From Datura wrightii (Eukaryota; Streptophyta; Magnoliopsida; Solanales; Solanaceae): a DNA stretch of 64,000 bases. Every line of letters begins with the position of its first letter. Position 1 is the stretch's first letter. A program made the translations under genes and the position numbers. Where the stretch lies: contig JASDFA010000003.1 in NCBI GenBank assembly GCA_035772735.1, forward strand, positions 61,376,501-61,440,500, written 5' to 3'. Below, in pieces: positions 11,848 to 22,980 of this stretch. The notes under the pieces were generated by a model that searched no databases, was not told where the DNA came from, and saw only the letters and a program-made list of their open reading frames with translations.

Positions 11848-12300
11848 GAAAGCAGTTTTATATTTATCTTTTTCAGATATTTGAATCTGCCAAAAACTAG
11901 ATTTCATATCAAACTTGCTATAAACATTAGCCTTAAAAGTTCTTTTCAAAAGATCTCTTTTGTTTGGAATAGGGTATCTAATCCATTTTAAAACAGAGTT
12001 AAGGGGTTTATAATTGATAACCAATCTAGGTGCTCCTCTTTCTTTCTCAGCATTCTTGTTAACATAGAAAGCAGAGCAACTCCATGGTGATTTAGAAACT
12101 CTAATGATTTTATTTTGTAAAAGAGTATCAATTTCTTTTTTACAAAAATCCATCATTTCTTGGTTCATTTGAATAGGCCTAGCTTTAGTGGTAATGGCCT
12201 TTTCATTGAATCCTTCAATGTAAGGGAGTTCAACAACATGTCTTTTTCTTTCCCAAAAAGCATTAGGAAAATCATAGCATATTTCTTTTTCAAAAAGGTT
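11848..12300. repeat. Direct repeat of viral RT, copy 2
   Basis: About 450 bp nearly identical to 16172-16621, in the same orientation and 4.3 kb apart. The few differences seen include AGAAAGCA/AAAGCA-type single-base changes and one base lost in the other copy. It shows that at least two viral genome pieces were joined here. Confidence 0.9.
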
Positions 12301-12903
12301 TTGAAGTTTGGCTATCTTGGTAACCATCTCCGGGGTTTTTAAAATCTGCTCGATTTTCTTAACTTTTATCTCATTTTTTAAAAAATTTAAATGTTGGGAA
12401 AGGTTATTGACTCTGAAGACAGTTTTTTCTCGAATAAAATTACTTTCATCTTGTGAAAGGGTTTTAACAAAAGGAAAATATAAGTCTTTTCCTAGAATGG
12501 AAGTAGTAATTCCTTCTAGTCCAGTAGTAAAAGGTTTTATTTGAGAAATAAAAGGGATTCTTAGAATGATATCCTCATTAATATCCTCAGTAATAACAAA
12601 ATCATTTGTCAAGCAAATACCATTATTGCAAACATGAGCTTTAGAAAGCTTGTAGTTAATCTTTAAAAGCTCTCCTGTAGCTGAGTATAGTTTAGAAGTA
12701 CTTTTTTGCAAATACTGAGTAGGAATGATTCCTTTTACTATGCAGTTACGGTCTGCACCACTATCTAATAAGGCAATTTTGTTGATTTTAAAATGCTTGT
12801 TAATGACAATGCAGATAGGAATATGGTGACTCTGGGGTCTAACAGAGGTAATGACAGTTACTCCCGGTGCACTAGAAGTACCAGGTTCCTTAGGATGGTT
12901 ACT
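11848..12903 (-). pseudogene. Viral protease and truncated RT (second RT copy)
   Basis: The retropepsin active-site motif LLDSGAD lies near 12775-12755, in the frame that continues as the RT. The RT fingers and palm follow (WERKRHVVELPYIEGF, PWSCSAFYVNKNAE, KFDMKSSFWQIQIS) and stop at about 11848, before the catalytic YIDD. The last six codons of the open frame come from filler and LTR sequence. Relative to the other RT copy the frame is intact across the segment where that copy has a one-base loss. It would make neither active enzyme nor full protease-RT product. Confidence 0.88.
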
Positions 12904-13017
12904 GTTGGAGAGGTGGATAGGTTCGTCTTCTTCTAGATGAGACTCATGATCAGAATCAGGATTTTGGGGAGTAACCTGCTTAAGGACTTGGTCAGTGACT
13001 ATATCGATTTCGACTTT

Positions 13018-14810
13018 TCAAAGTCTGGATTTTATATCATGGATTTCATCCTTGAGAATGGAAACTTCTCTACGGAGATCTTGGAGAGAAGGTTCAGCTT
13101 GATTAACAGTTCTATTTAAGACTTGTTTCATGCTGAAAGGTTCGACTATGGGCTTTGGCTTGGGCTTGTCAGTATTGAGGATGATATTTTTGAGCTCTAT
13201 TAGGGAATGATTCCTAGAATTTTCGTTACTAATATGCTGTATAATATCAAAAAGAGCTTCTTTGGAATCGTTAGAAAGGACTCTAATGGTTTGGGGAGAA
13301 TCTTCACAGACACAGAACGCTTCAGTGCAAGTGCAATCCTGCCCTGATTGACTGGAGTCAGACTCATAGTCGATGTTGATATCTTCTTCATCGCTATAGT
13401 CTTCAGAAAAGTCAGAGAAAGGTTCATCAAGGATCGAAAGGAGTTTGTCCTTGACGTCTTCGTCTAAACCAAGAAGATTAATTTTTTTCTTTTTGGTGTT
13501 AGACCTGCATTCTGTGGATTTATGGACAGTCTTGCCACAAGTCCAACAAACATCAGTCTTTGCGTTCCTGGGTCTTTTTACCCTGGACTTTTTGTGATGA
13601 GTTTTGGGGGATTCTCTGCGAGATTTAGCCCTGTGAGTTTTCTTAGGACGTTTATCTCTTTTGACTTTATCAGGAGGAGTGATAAAGCTAAAGTCTTTGC
13701 AGAAACTTCCTAATTCTCTCTTAGAGGTAGATTGCTCTATTTTGAGCTGGTGTTTGAGCTTGATATCAGTACAAAGTTCAAGACCTACAACATTAATGAT
13801 GCTAATAAGATCACCATAGGTCAACTGACTATAAGGGATACGTCCGTCGTTGCGGTCTTGGATTTTAGTCCTTACTTTGTCAGCAAAGAGAGGAGGAAGC
13901 CCACTGATGAAGTGTTCTTTCCAAAAGTCTAGGTGACAATCAGAACGAATCATAACTTTGCTTAAGAAGGCATGTTTATACCTAATGAAGTCATCTAAGT
14001 TGGTGCAGCTGAGATTATTCAGGATTTGAAGACTCCTGTCCTGAAAAAGTTTTGGCTCGCCAATGAAATGCTTTGCAATATGGTAGAGAAGTGTGGCACA
14101 AGCATCTTCTCTAGTAATTTGAGAGGTGGTGACCTCTGAAGTACTTTCAGTTTTGGTAATGGTTTCGGTGGCTGAAGCACTGTAGATGAGTTGCTTGGTT
14201 TCTTCATTGTAGTAGTTATCCCACCAATATGTTAACATGCCAGTAAATCCATCTACAATCATAACAACTGCTTCTTTATCAGTAGAGCTTCTGATTTTAT
14301 AAGCAGTAATGGCAACTCCCATCTCATGGAGTTTATTGTAAATTTGGTGTTCAGCAAGGCCATCAATGTTCCATTCTGTGATGCCTCTTCCTTCATGAGA
14401 TGAAGAAGAAAGAAAGATATTTTCCTCAAATTGAAGGTCAGGAAAGGAAGGACGACTATGGTAGTTCTTCCTATTGTGGAATCGTTCATTGGTTAATTTA
14501 TGAACGACAGTAGGTTTCTCTTGAATAGTGGAAACCTTATTTTGGGATTTTTCCTCTTTAGTAGAGATATTGAAATTGGAAAGCTGTTCATTGATCTTAT
14601 CAATAATGTTTCCAGAGATTTCAAAAGAATCCTTGAATTTAGGGAATTTTTCTCTGGAAAATTCGGTGAGCTTGAATCCTGGATTAGGCTCGATATCACC
14701 TTTGGAGGTAGAAGAAGAAGGGGTAGGCTTTCTACTTATGGAAGGTTTAGAATCTTCGATTTGCCTAGAAATGGTATGAAGAATTTGATTGGAGTAATTG
14801 TTTTGTTCAA
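13018..14810 (-). pseudogene. Viral capsid (coat) protein region with CCHC finger
   Basis: An open stretch of 434 codons (14322-13018) extends upstream in the same frame to about 14870. Order: conserved capsid core (WWDNYYN, FIGEPKLFQDRS, KHFISGLPPLFADK), a Lys/Arg-rich tract, the finger CWTCGKTVHKSTEC (CX2CX4HX4C), an acidic Asp/Glu/Ser tract and a C-terminal heptad-like segment. The finger and basic tract bind viral RNA in this family. A TGA at 13018 separates it from the protease in the same frame, so the two were probably parts of one polyprotein. Confidence 0.88.
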
Positions 14811-15392
14811 CTACTCTATCAATATCTGCAGAGGTGATAAGCGAAGTAGGCTTTTCACTTTTTTTTTGAAAGGAGAGGCTTTAATGATGGTTCCTGCTAT
14901 AGGGATATTGATTCCTTCAAGGGGAGGAGTAATGGATTCTACAATCTTATTGGAGGTAGTATACCATTTATTGATAATGACTTGAAGTGATTCAGACTGA
15001 TTTTCAATCTTTCCCGTCATTTTGAACCATTTGAAGAATTCAATTTCACAACCGATTCTTTTCATGTCTGCCATCCAGGAATCTCTGAAGGCTTCTCTTT
15101 GCTTGAGAGAATAAGTAGCAACGTACCACTTTCTCTTACTTTGACTATCAGGATAGTTCCATGATTTATGGAGGATATTTAGATCTGGGCTAAAGTTATT
15201 CTTTTCCCTGATCATTCCGATCCATCCTGGTACGTCATTCTGAGGGGGAGCCATATCACTAGCAGTAGGGCTAGTAGGGAGATCCTGGTAGAAAACTTTA
15301 GGGACTTCTCCCGTGAAGTCTACCCCAGTAATTTTTCCTTTGTCATTATTGATAGGAATAGGGTTTTGCTCCGTTTCCCCTTCCTTTGTCAT
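14811..15392 (-). pseudogene. Viral polyprotein segment upstream of the capsid
   Basis: 193 codons, including MAPPQNDVPGWIGMIREKN and a Trp/Lys-rich stretch. It lies directly upstream of the capsid core and is therefore the region between movement protein and capsid, but I do not recognise a named domain. The frame breaks near 14863-14871 in a run of nine A residues (minus strand), consistent with slippage loss of one base; from there the capsid continues in another frame. Its upstream edge, near 15392-15424, joins RNase H sequence and is a rearrangement junction. Confidence 0.7.
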
Positions 15393-16621
15393 TGTTGATA
15401 GAACTCGGTTTCACCAATTTTGTTAATTAAGTCATCTTGAAATTTAGTGATACATAGCACTATAGGCAAGACTTCCTTTTTAATAGTAGAATAATTTTTT
15501 TGAGGGGAATTCCATACTCCAGAAGTAAAACGAACAAGTTGTTCAGGGGTTTCTGGATTGATTCTCTGTTTGAGAATTCCTCCATAACCTATGTCAGAAG
15601 CATCGGTTTCAACAATCATGAAAGCATCAGGATTGGGAATTCCTAAACATGGGAGATTTTGGACTAAAGCTTTTATATGAATAACAACTTTGGTTTGCTC
15701 ATGACTCCAGGGTACAGGGTTTTTCTTGAGTCTTTTATATAAATGCTCGCTGATGTGTTTGATTTTAGGGATAAAATCTGCCACATAATTAAGGCTTCCT
15801 AAGAACCTCTGAAGCTGGGTTTTGTCAATAATTTCATCAGGGAATTTGGAAGAGAACTCTATGGCTCTGCAAATGGGTTTATAAGTTCCTTGGTGGAGGT
15901 CATGGCCTAAGAATCTGATGCTGCTTTGGAAGAGCTTAATCTTTTTGGCGCTAATAACCAAACCATTGTTTTTCACAATTTTAAAAAAGATATTGAGATG
16001 CTTGAAGTGAGAATCTATATCTTCAGAGAATATCAAGACATCATCTATATAAACAATAGACATATGGCTATAATTATTAAAAATAGAATTCATAATATTC
16101 TGGAATTCTGAAGGAGCATTCTTAAGTCCAAAAGGCATTACGTTCCATTCGTATTGCCAAAAAGGGACGTTGAAAGCAGTTTTATATTTATCTTTTTCAG
16201 ATATTTGAATCTGCCAAAAACCAGATTTCATATCAAACTTGCTATAAACATTAGCCTTAAAAGTTCTTTTCAAAAGATCTCTTTTGTTTGGAATAGGGTA
16301 TCTAATCCATTTTAAAACAGAGTTAAGGGGTTTATAATTGATAACCAATCTAGGGCTCCTCTTTCATTCTCAGCATTCTTGTTAACATAGAAAGCAAAGC
16401 AACTCCATGGTGATTTAGAAACTCTAATGATTTTATTTTGTAAAAGAGTATCAATTTCTTTTTTACAAAAATCCATCATTTCTTGGTTCATTTGAATAGG
16501 CCTAGCTTTAGTGGTAATGGCCTGTTCATTGAATCCTTCAATGTAAGGGAGTTCAACAACATGTCTTTTTCTTTCCCAAAAAGCATTAGGAAAATCAGAG
16601 CATATTTCTTTTTCAAAAAGG
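15389..16621 (-). pseudogene. Viral reverse transcriptase and truncated RNase H (first copy)
   Basis: The main frame (16348-15389, 319 codons) contains FDMKSGFWQI, MPFGLKNAPSEFQNIM, the catalytic YIDD (residues 100-103), and RFLGSLNYVADFIP, then RNase H with ETDASDIGYGG (Asp 249) and a conserved Glu near 292. It ends about 300 residues in, well short of a full RNase H, at a junction with the pre-capsid segment. Upstream codons (16621-16350) are shifted by a one-base deletion near 16354 relative to the other copy. It would have copied viral RNA to DNA in virions or cytoplasm. Confidence 0.9.
16172..16621. repeat. Direct repeat of viral RT, copy 1
   Basis: Partner of 11848-12300. On the upstream side it is fused to the movement protein; downstream it continues into the rest of RT, which copy 2 lacks. 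Confidence 0.9.
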
Positions 16622-16926
16622 CTAAAAAGTGGTTTAACAGCAACTTGAACCAGACCAATATGAAGGTAATTATAATCAATTCTATAACGATTGATATCAT
16701 TTTGTTTAAGCAATTTAATAATTTCTAAAGAATTATTGATAGCAATAGTAGACTCACAGGTCTTAATATTATGTCGAGTAATAAAACTGAAATTACCTAA
16801 ATGGTAAATCTTTTTGAAAGGTTCTTGGGGAATATTCCAATTTTGAAGATCATTTTCAAGTTTAGCAATCTTAGTTGCTTGTGAAGAATAGTTAACATTA
16901 TTTAAAATATGCTGGTTATTTTCCAT
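16622..16926 (-). pseudogene. Viral movement protein, N-terminal part only
   Basis: About 100 codons from the likely ATG at 16926 (an upstream in-frame ATG at 17016 gives 30 more residues with no family resemblance). The pattern YHLGNFSFITRHNIKTCEST, then Asn/Ile/Leu-rich sequence and IGLVQVAVKPLF, matches the start of the 30K movement-protein core of caulimovirids, which act at plasmodesmata. It is cut after PLF and fused in frame to RT sequence. CTTTTT is present on both sides of the fusion, so a microhomology join is plausible. Confidence 0.8.
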
Positions 16927-17016
16927 TTTTAAAAGAATACTGTCTGAAGGACTTATAGAACAAAACTTAATTAAAACAACATAATAGACAGTAAGCATGA
17001 TAGTATACAAAGACAA

Positions 17017-17335
17017 TTGCTAAGTATATCAGAGATCTAGAGATATGTTTCTAAGGTAGATTCTGTTGGGTTTACAACATGTCTTTCCTAGAGTTATCTT
17101 GGCTACGGGATCACCATTAACAGGTCTAAACGCCCTCCTGGCTTGACGACCTTAAATAGGGCTAGCCAACGTATGAACCGGGTATTATTCGGTTACCTCA
17201 CACACTTAGGAAAGATTGAATACCTCACATCAGGTATAGAAACTTCTCTTAAGAACAAGATATAAGAAGCAATAATCTTTATAAAATATCAACTTAAAGT
17301 AAATTATGATATTAAAATAAGTTTGCCATGCCTCA
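17017..17335 (-). other. Pararetrovirus leader region
   Basis: About 320 bp between the primer site and the movement protein. I see short non-conserved reading frames only, as is usual for caulimovirid leaders, which are read by shunting or reinitiation. No host gene is visible. Confidence 0.55.
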
Positions 17336-17337
17336 GA

Positions 17338-17378
17338 CAGTATATGTGCTTAGCTGCTCATGCTAAACATATATACTG
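17338..17378 (-). other. Hairpin beside the viral primer site
   Basis: CAGTATATGT pairs with ACATATATACTG and TTAGC with GCTAA around a short loop, giving a 41 nt near-perfect stem-loop 8 nt from the primer-binding site. It may be part of the leader RNA fold or of the primer complex. Confidence 0.65.
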
Positions 17379-17385
17379 CCGAACG

Positions 17386-17399
17386 TGGCTCTGATACCA
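17386..17399 (-). other. Viral primer-binding site (tRNA-iMet)
   Basis: Minus strand TGGTATCAGAGCCA, the 14 nt complement of initiator tRNA-Met that defines base 1 of caulimovirid genomes. It lies upstream of the leader and movement protein as expected. Tekay elements use a similar site, but no LTR end adjoins this one. Confidence 0.88.
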
Positions 17400-17435
17400 A
17401 AAATTAAACGGATCGATATATATAACAAAATGAGA

Positions 17436-18676
17436 TAGAAAATGGCTAACTGGTTGTTTTTCACTTCGGCTGCCAATTTCACACAGTCAGCCTGCAATTG
17501 AGCTTGGTTAGCTATCATGGTCTTGAACATCTCCTCAATGCTGGGTGATGGTGGTGGAGGAGGTGCATTGTTGTTTCAGAATTGTGCTTGATAATTCTGC
17601 TGCCCTCCTTGGTTCCTTTGCACACCTTGACCCGAACCTTGCCCCTGATGGTTGTTGCTACCCCAGGAGAAATTCGGGTGATTCCTCCAATTGGAATTGT
17701 AGCTATTACCATACTGTTGGTGGTTGTTCCTTTGCACATTTCCCACAAAGTTTACCGAGTCAGGATTTGCTCCACAACACTCAACTGAGTGCTCACTGCT
17801 TCCGCACACTTCACACCACATCTGCTGCACTGCGTTAACTGGGGCTTGAGGCTGGTTCATTGTCATGTTGCTGAAGTGGGTGTTAAGTTGATTTTGTAGT
17901 GCAACTATCTGTGCAGCAATAGCTGTAAACCCATCCACTTCTAGCACTCCTGCTGCCTTCCTTTTCCCGCCTCTTGACGAATCAACATTCCATTCCGGAT
18001 TGCCCTGCGAAATACGGTTCAACAAGGTATACAGCTCCTCATAAGTTTTCTCCAGCGCTTGTCCCCCAGCTGCTGAGTCTAGCAATATTTTTGTATGGGG
18101 TTCTAAACCCTCTATAAAAGTGTGCACCAACACATCATTGGATTGATGATGATGAGTACAATCCCGCAACATGGACTTGAATCTCTCCCAAGCCTGATAT
18201 AAATTCTCTCCCTCTCTCTGTTTGAAACTTAGAATTTCACTTCTAAGTCTTGCTGTTTTACCGGAGGGAAAAAACCATATCAAGAACTTCCTTGCAAGAT
18301 CATCCCACGTCGAAATAGAATTAGGTGGCTCAGCTTTCAACCACCTCTTGGCTTCTCCCAATAGTTAGAATGGGAACAATGTAAGCCGGACATAATCTGA
18401 TGACACTCCAGCGGGGATGTAAGTGTCGCTTATCTCCAAAACATTTTGGATATGCTGCTGTGGATCTTCATGAGGGAGACCTGTAAATTGCCCGCTAGTG
18501 TGCATCAATTGCACCATATTCTGCTTAAGTTCGAACCTCCCTCCTAGCTCAGGTTTGCGGATGCTAGATGTGACATTATTAGCATGTGGGATTGCCACTT
18601 CGCGAATCGGCCGAGATGCTACTTCTTCGGGCACTAACATTGCCCGTACTACCGGTGGATTCTGTTGTTGCTCCAT
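17436..18676 (-). pseudogene. Athila element D1 gag (split by a stop, 3' truncated)
   Basis: Starts at MEQQQNPPVV (18676). The first 103 codons end at a TAA near 18365; the frame continues from 18361 (LGEAKRWLKAEPPNSISTWD, FKQREGENLYQAWERFKSML) to about 17576. Late Gag has AGVLEVDG and WCEVCGSSEHSVECCGANPD, typical of Athila Gag, then Gln/Asn/Gly-rich sequence. After a further stop the frame continues to about 17436 (FKTMIANQAQLQADCVKLAA), where the pararetrovirus begins. Gag builds the particle. Pol and the 3' LTR of D1 are missing. Confidence 0.9.
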
Positions 18677-18892
18677 GATTGTCTATCTGAGCAACTGTAG
18701 CTTTCTTTCTAGAGCTTCTCTCCGCTTACTATGAAATATTCTTTCTGGCTCTATATACGAGTCCACCAGCTCCTTGTCTCTTGCCAGTGTTCAACAGAAA
18801 TTAAATCTGCAAAATACAGGCTAAGACCAAGCTGTCAACACTAAAGAAAAAAAATACAGTAAATTAACACTTAAGACAAATTCACCAATTGC

Positions 18893-18914
18893 CAGTCCCC
18901 GGCAATGACGCCAA
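18893..18914 (-). other. Primer-binding site of Athila D1
   Basis: Minus strand TTGGCGTCATTGCCGGGGAC lies six bases inside the LTR end. This is the TGGCGCCGTTGCCGGGG-type site of plant Athila/Tat elements, with one or two changes. It orients D1 on the minus strand and fixes the LTR edge at 18920. Confidence 0.85.
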
Positions 18915-18919
18915 AAACT

Positions 18920-20338
18920 TGTTCGGTCGTTTGTTGGGTATATAACTACACGCAAGTGCACGTGATCGAACAAGTAGTAAAGTGGCTTAAGTAAGCCAAG
19001 TATCGATCCCACAGGGACTGGGATGAAGTGCAATCTGCTCAAGTGTACTATATTTTAATTCTAAAAATGCAGACAACAGTGTAACCAAGATTTTGATATT
19101 TTTGGTTTCTAATAATTATGCTAAGTCTAAACAATTATCTACTTTGAGTCTAAACTATGGATGTGAGCATGCTAAGGTTAACGAACATGTAATGAAATTG
19201 ATTATCGATATAAGTTGGTTAGCCTTTTCCTCCGGTTGCTAGTCAAGAACTATTGCCAAGAGATTAAAACTCTCATATTTAACCCCACTTAAGAATCATG
19301 AACCATCCACCTACATTTCTGTGATTAAATGAAATTCATGTTCTAGCCATACAAACCCGGTTCCTAAATTGACTAATACGACTTTCAGGTATATTTCTAT
19401 CCTGAAAGTAAATCAATTCTCAATTTTCCCAAACTAAGAAAAGATCATATCCTATTAATTCACAACTTTCCAATTTCTTACTCTCTCAAGTGAAACCGGA
19501 CTTTTTAGATGTACATTAACGTAGGCCACACATTAATGCAGTAAGAACAAGAATTAATAGAACAACCATGGAAGAAAAGATGAAAAACCAATATGATCAA
19601 CAATCACATTTTACTACAATTGTTCATAACCTCAGCAAGAAGATGAATTAGCCACTCATTTGTGGATTAAACATCGTTAAATGAGTGTTAAACATACAAG
19701 CAATTGAATACAAGGAGAAGGAAAGAGAGAAAAACCCTGATAATTTCGTCCCCTCAACTGCCTGTAACCCACGTTCTTGCTCCACCAAGTCAGAATATTG
19801 AAAAATGAACCTAAGTGTTCTATTTATACTGGTCGGAATTTTTCCCAGAATAACAAGCAACGTGTCACGGAGTGCATCGCGGAGCACTGCCTCCGTGACA
19901 CGCTACCGACGCGGACCTTCACTGGAAACTGGGGGTCCAGGGAATAAGGCCTAACGTGGCATGGCGTTCAACGCGGATCCATGCTACCGTGCCACGGACC
20001 TATCGCGTACCCTCTCTAGAAATTGGGCAATAATTCCCTATCCAGGCAGAAGGCCTCCGCGATGGTAGCATGACACGGCTCCATCGCGGAGCCCCTTTAT
20101 TTTATGCTTTCCAATGCCTTGTCCCTTGCTCGCATCCGAGTCCAACCCCGATCTCTTCCAACATGCATTTAAGCTTCCCAAAATTACATTTTACCTGCAA
20201 AACAATGCTAATTATGTTGGTTAGTATAAATTCACATTTTATTACCACTTACATGAGAATGTATACACATTGATAGATAAACAAGGCTAAAATTCCACAT
20301 TTGAGTATCACTTGGGCATATAAATTTTCCCAAGATCG
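18920..20338 (-). mobile_element. Full 5' LTR of Athila element D1
   Basis: About 1.42 kb. Minus-strand start CGATCTTGGG at 20338, end ...CGACCGAACA at 18920, followed by the primer site. D2 (60582-61996) and the partial D3 are relatives. The outer half (19613-20338) belongs to the inverted repeat; the inner half does not, so the repeat breakpoint is inside this LTR. TATAAATAG (minus) is at 19820-19828, preceded by a GC-rich block. It abuts the gag start of element E. No target duplication could be confirmed. Confidence 0.92.
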
Positions 20339-21992
20339 GCCTCCACACCACATGAATGGAAGAAGGAACGGGAATGGAAATGGCCACGAGGATGGAAATG
20401 GAGATGAGCATCATTAGGCCCCGCTAGCACCAGAAGGTCCTTTGCCTGAGTAGGTCTCTCATGTCGAGTTTACGGAAACTTTTCAATTGTTGGCTCAGGC
20501 CTTGACCGTTTAGTTCAATCAGCAGGCAGTGGTTCATGTTCCCCAAAATGGGAATGCAGCAGCAACTCGAGTTAGGGATTTTTCTCAATATGAATCCCCT
20601 TGAGTTTCTTGGGTTGAGAGTGGATGAGGAACCACATAAGTTTTTGGAAGAGATTCAGAAGATCACCCAGATTATAGGGATGATGGGAGAAGAGAGCGTA
20701 TACTTAGCCTCCTATCAGCTGAAGGGGGTTGCTTATATTTTGTACCATTAGTGGAGGGACGGTAGAGCGGTTGGAGCAATTCCCGTGAGCTGGGAAGAGT
20801 TCATGACAGCCTTCTTAGATAGATTCTTCCCTAGGGAATTGCGGGAGGCAAAGGTGGAGGAGTTCGAAAACTTGAGGCAAAATGATATGACTGTCCAAGA
20901 GTACGCCTTGGAATTCACCCAGCTATCCAAGTATGCTCCAGAGATGGTTGCAGATTATAAGGCTTGTATGAACAAGTTTGTGTATGGGGTCCCAAATTCT
21001 TTGGTCAAGGAGTGTAGGACCCCAATGTTGAATAGTGATCTCAATTTCTCTCGGTTAGTGATATACACCTAGTATATAGAGGCAAATCAGATGAAGGAAT
21101 AGGAGAGAGAGGCTAGGAAGGCTAGGATAGGAAGCTCTGGGTTTTCCTAGTAGAGTCTTAGTGGCCGACATCGCTAGTAGTCCCACCAGGGGTCATCGGC
21201 CCTAGCGCCGTCATCAGCCAGTGTTCCATCCAAACCTCGAGGTGATTAAAGGAGTAGGGCATCAGGTTCAAGGGGACAGAGGGACATGTCAGTAGAACAA
21301 ACCTTCCCAGTCTACAGAAAATATGGTAAGAACCACATAGGAGAGTGCCTAGTTGGATCAGATATTTGCTTTGGGTGTGGGAAACCCGAGTACATGCATA
21401 GGGATCGTCCTTTGGCTATGTAGGGTGATAGAAATGGTCGTGCCCAGACTACCAGTTTAGCAGGATCAAGCATCATGTCCTTCTTAGTAGGGTGCATCCA
21501 TTAGTGTAGGTTGAAGATAGCATCAGAACATGTTTTATGCCCTCTTATCATGTCAAGAGCAAGCGGTCTCTCTAAACGTAATCACCTGTATATTGTGAGT
21601 ATTTCATCTTTATGTGTACGCATTGTTATATCTTGTGGCTAATTATCTTTTGTGACTCCTTATGTTTTCATTAGTTTCGGAGTTAGTCCCGAAATCCTAT
21701 CAGAACTCTTCTCAGTCTCTACTCTAGTCGATGACTCGGTTATAGCTCAATAGGTATACATAAATTGCCCTATCACAGTCCTTCAAAAAGTCACCTCGAT
21801 CGATCTAGTAGAGTTTGACATGGCTGATTTTAATGTTATCTTTTGTATTGATTGGTTTCATGCATGTTATGCCTCAGTGAATTGTAGAACCCGTACAATA
21901 AAGTTTCGATTTCCAGGTGAGCTAGTCTAGAGTGGGAGGGTAGTTCAGTTCTGCTTGTAAGTCACTTTGTTTCCTATCTTAAGGCTAGAAAG
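20339..21992 (+). pseudogene. Element E gag and protease (right-arm copy)
   Basis: Gag N-terminus rich in Asn/Gly/Arg (NGRRNGNGNGHEDG) directly follows the Athila LTR. Gag core pieces are at 20536-20751 and 20785-21072 (SWEEFMTAFLDRFFPRELRE, EFTQLSKYAPEMV). The zinc knuckle near 21366-21410 keeps CFGCGKP but has Tyr for His and Arg for the last Cys. The protease region (about 21540-21900) is out of frame. Stops are mostly TAG at Gln or Trp positions. Gag residues Arg/Ser and Lys/Arg differ from the left copy. Confidence 0.85.
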
Positions 21993-22937
21993 ATGATTTT
22001 AAAGGGTTTTATTTATCATCTAGTTCGGGTTAAGGATGCAACGTCTGAAAACCCGACTCTCCAATCAGTTCCTATAGTGTGTGAGTATCCAAAGGTCTTC
22101 CCAAATGATCTACCAGTAGTCCTTCTCAAGTGGGAGATTGACTTTGGCATTAACCTTCTTTCCGATATGCAGCCTATATCTATTCCTTCTTACAGAATGG
22201 CTCCAGTTGAGCTGAAGGAGTTGAACAAGCAGTTGAAGGATCTTCTGGATAAATGACTCATCAGACCTAGCAAGTCTCCATGGGCTGCACTAGTTGTCTT
22301 TATTCGAAAGTAGGATGGATCTCTTCGAATGTGCATTGACTATCAATAGTTGAACAAGGTTACAATCAAGAACAAATATCCCCTCCCTAGAATTGATGAC
22401 TTGTTTGACCAACTTCAGGGTGCTAAGTACTTCACAAAGATAGACCTCAAATTTGGGTACCGTCAGCTTAGAGTTAGGGAGAGTGACATTCCGAAGATAA
22501 CTTTCAGAAATCAGTATGGTCACTACGAGTTTGTAGTTATATCTTCTGGAGTAACAAATGCTCCTGTAGCTTTTATGGATTTGATGAACAGGGTGTTCAA
22601 GCCATATTTGGACATGTTCATGATTGTATTCATTGATGACATTCTCATATATTCTCTGAGCGAGGAGGAGCATGCCACTCATTTGAGGGTAGTGCTACAG
22701 ACTCTCAAGGATTGCTAGTTGTTTTCTAAATTTAGCAAGTGTGAGTTTTGGTTGGACTTAGTAGTATATTTTAGCCACGTGGTGTCAAGTGAGGGTGTGC
22801 AGGTGGACTCTCAAAAGATAGAAGCGGTGAATAATCGACCTAGAGCAGTTAGTCCTTCGGATATTAGGAGTTTCTTGGGTTTAGCTGGCTATACAGGAGG
22901 TTTGTTGAAGGATTTTGATATATTTTTGCACCATTAA
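21993..22937 (+). pseudogene. Element E reverse transcriptase (right-arm copy)
   Basis: Entry segment 21993-22256 (LQSVPIVCEYPKVFPNDLP, SYRMAPVELKELNKQ), core 22350-22718 (KNKYPLPRIDDLFDQLQGAK, KIDLKFGYRQLRVRESDIPK, catalytic FIDD in VFIDDILIYS), connection 22719-22937. TGA and TAG stops fall at ordinary codons, for example DK-LIRP and DYQ-. Best matches by eye are Tekay/Del chromoviruses such as element B here. Confidence 0.9.
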
Positions 22938-22980
22938 ATAAGCTGATCTAGAAGAAAATCAAATTTCAATGGTCTGATGC

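Larger units (their letters stand above)
11848..17435 (-). mobile_element. Rearranged endogenous pararetrovirus (Caulimoviridae)
   Basis: About 5.6 kb of caulimovirid sequence on the minus strand. It has a tRNA-Met primer site, a leader, movement-protein N-terminus, RT and RNase H, capsid region with a CCHC finger, retropepsin and a second partial RT. Capsid, protease and RT share one frame, which resembles petuvirus or florendovirus polyproteins; the genus is not settled. There are no LTRs. The order is scrambled: a 450 bp RT segment occurs twice, and the movement protein is joined directly to RT. The right edge interrupts the gag of Athila D1 and the left edge meets an inverted, truncated D1 LTR. 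It is defective: most of the movement protein, the RNase H end and the second RT half are missing. Confidence 0.92.

Noticed and set aside
17386..17399. The tRNA-Met primer site as part of a Tekay element
   Set aside because: No LTR end adjoins it and the next gene downstream is a viral movement protein.
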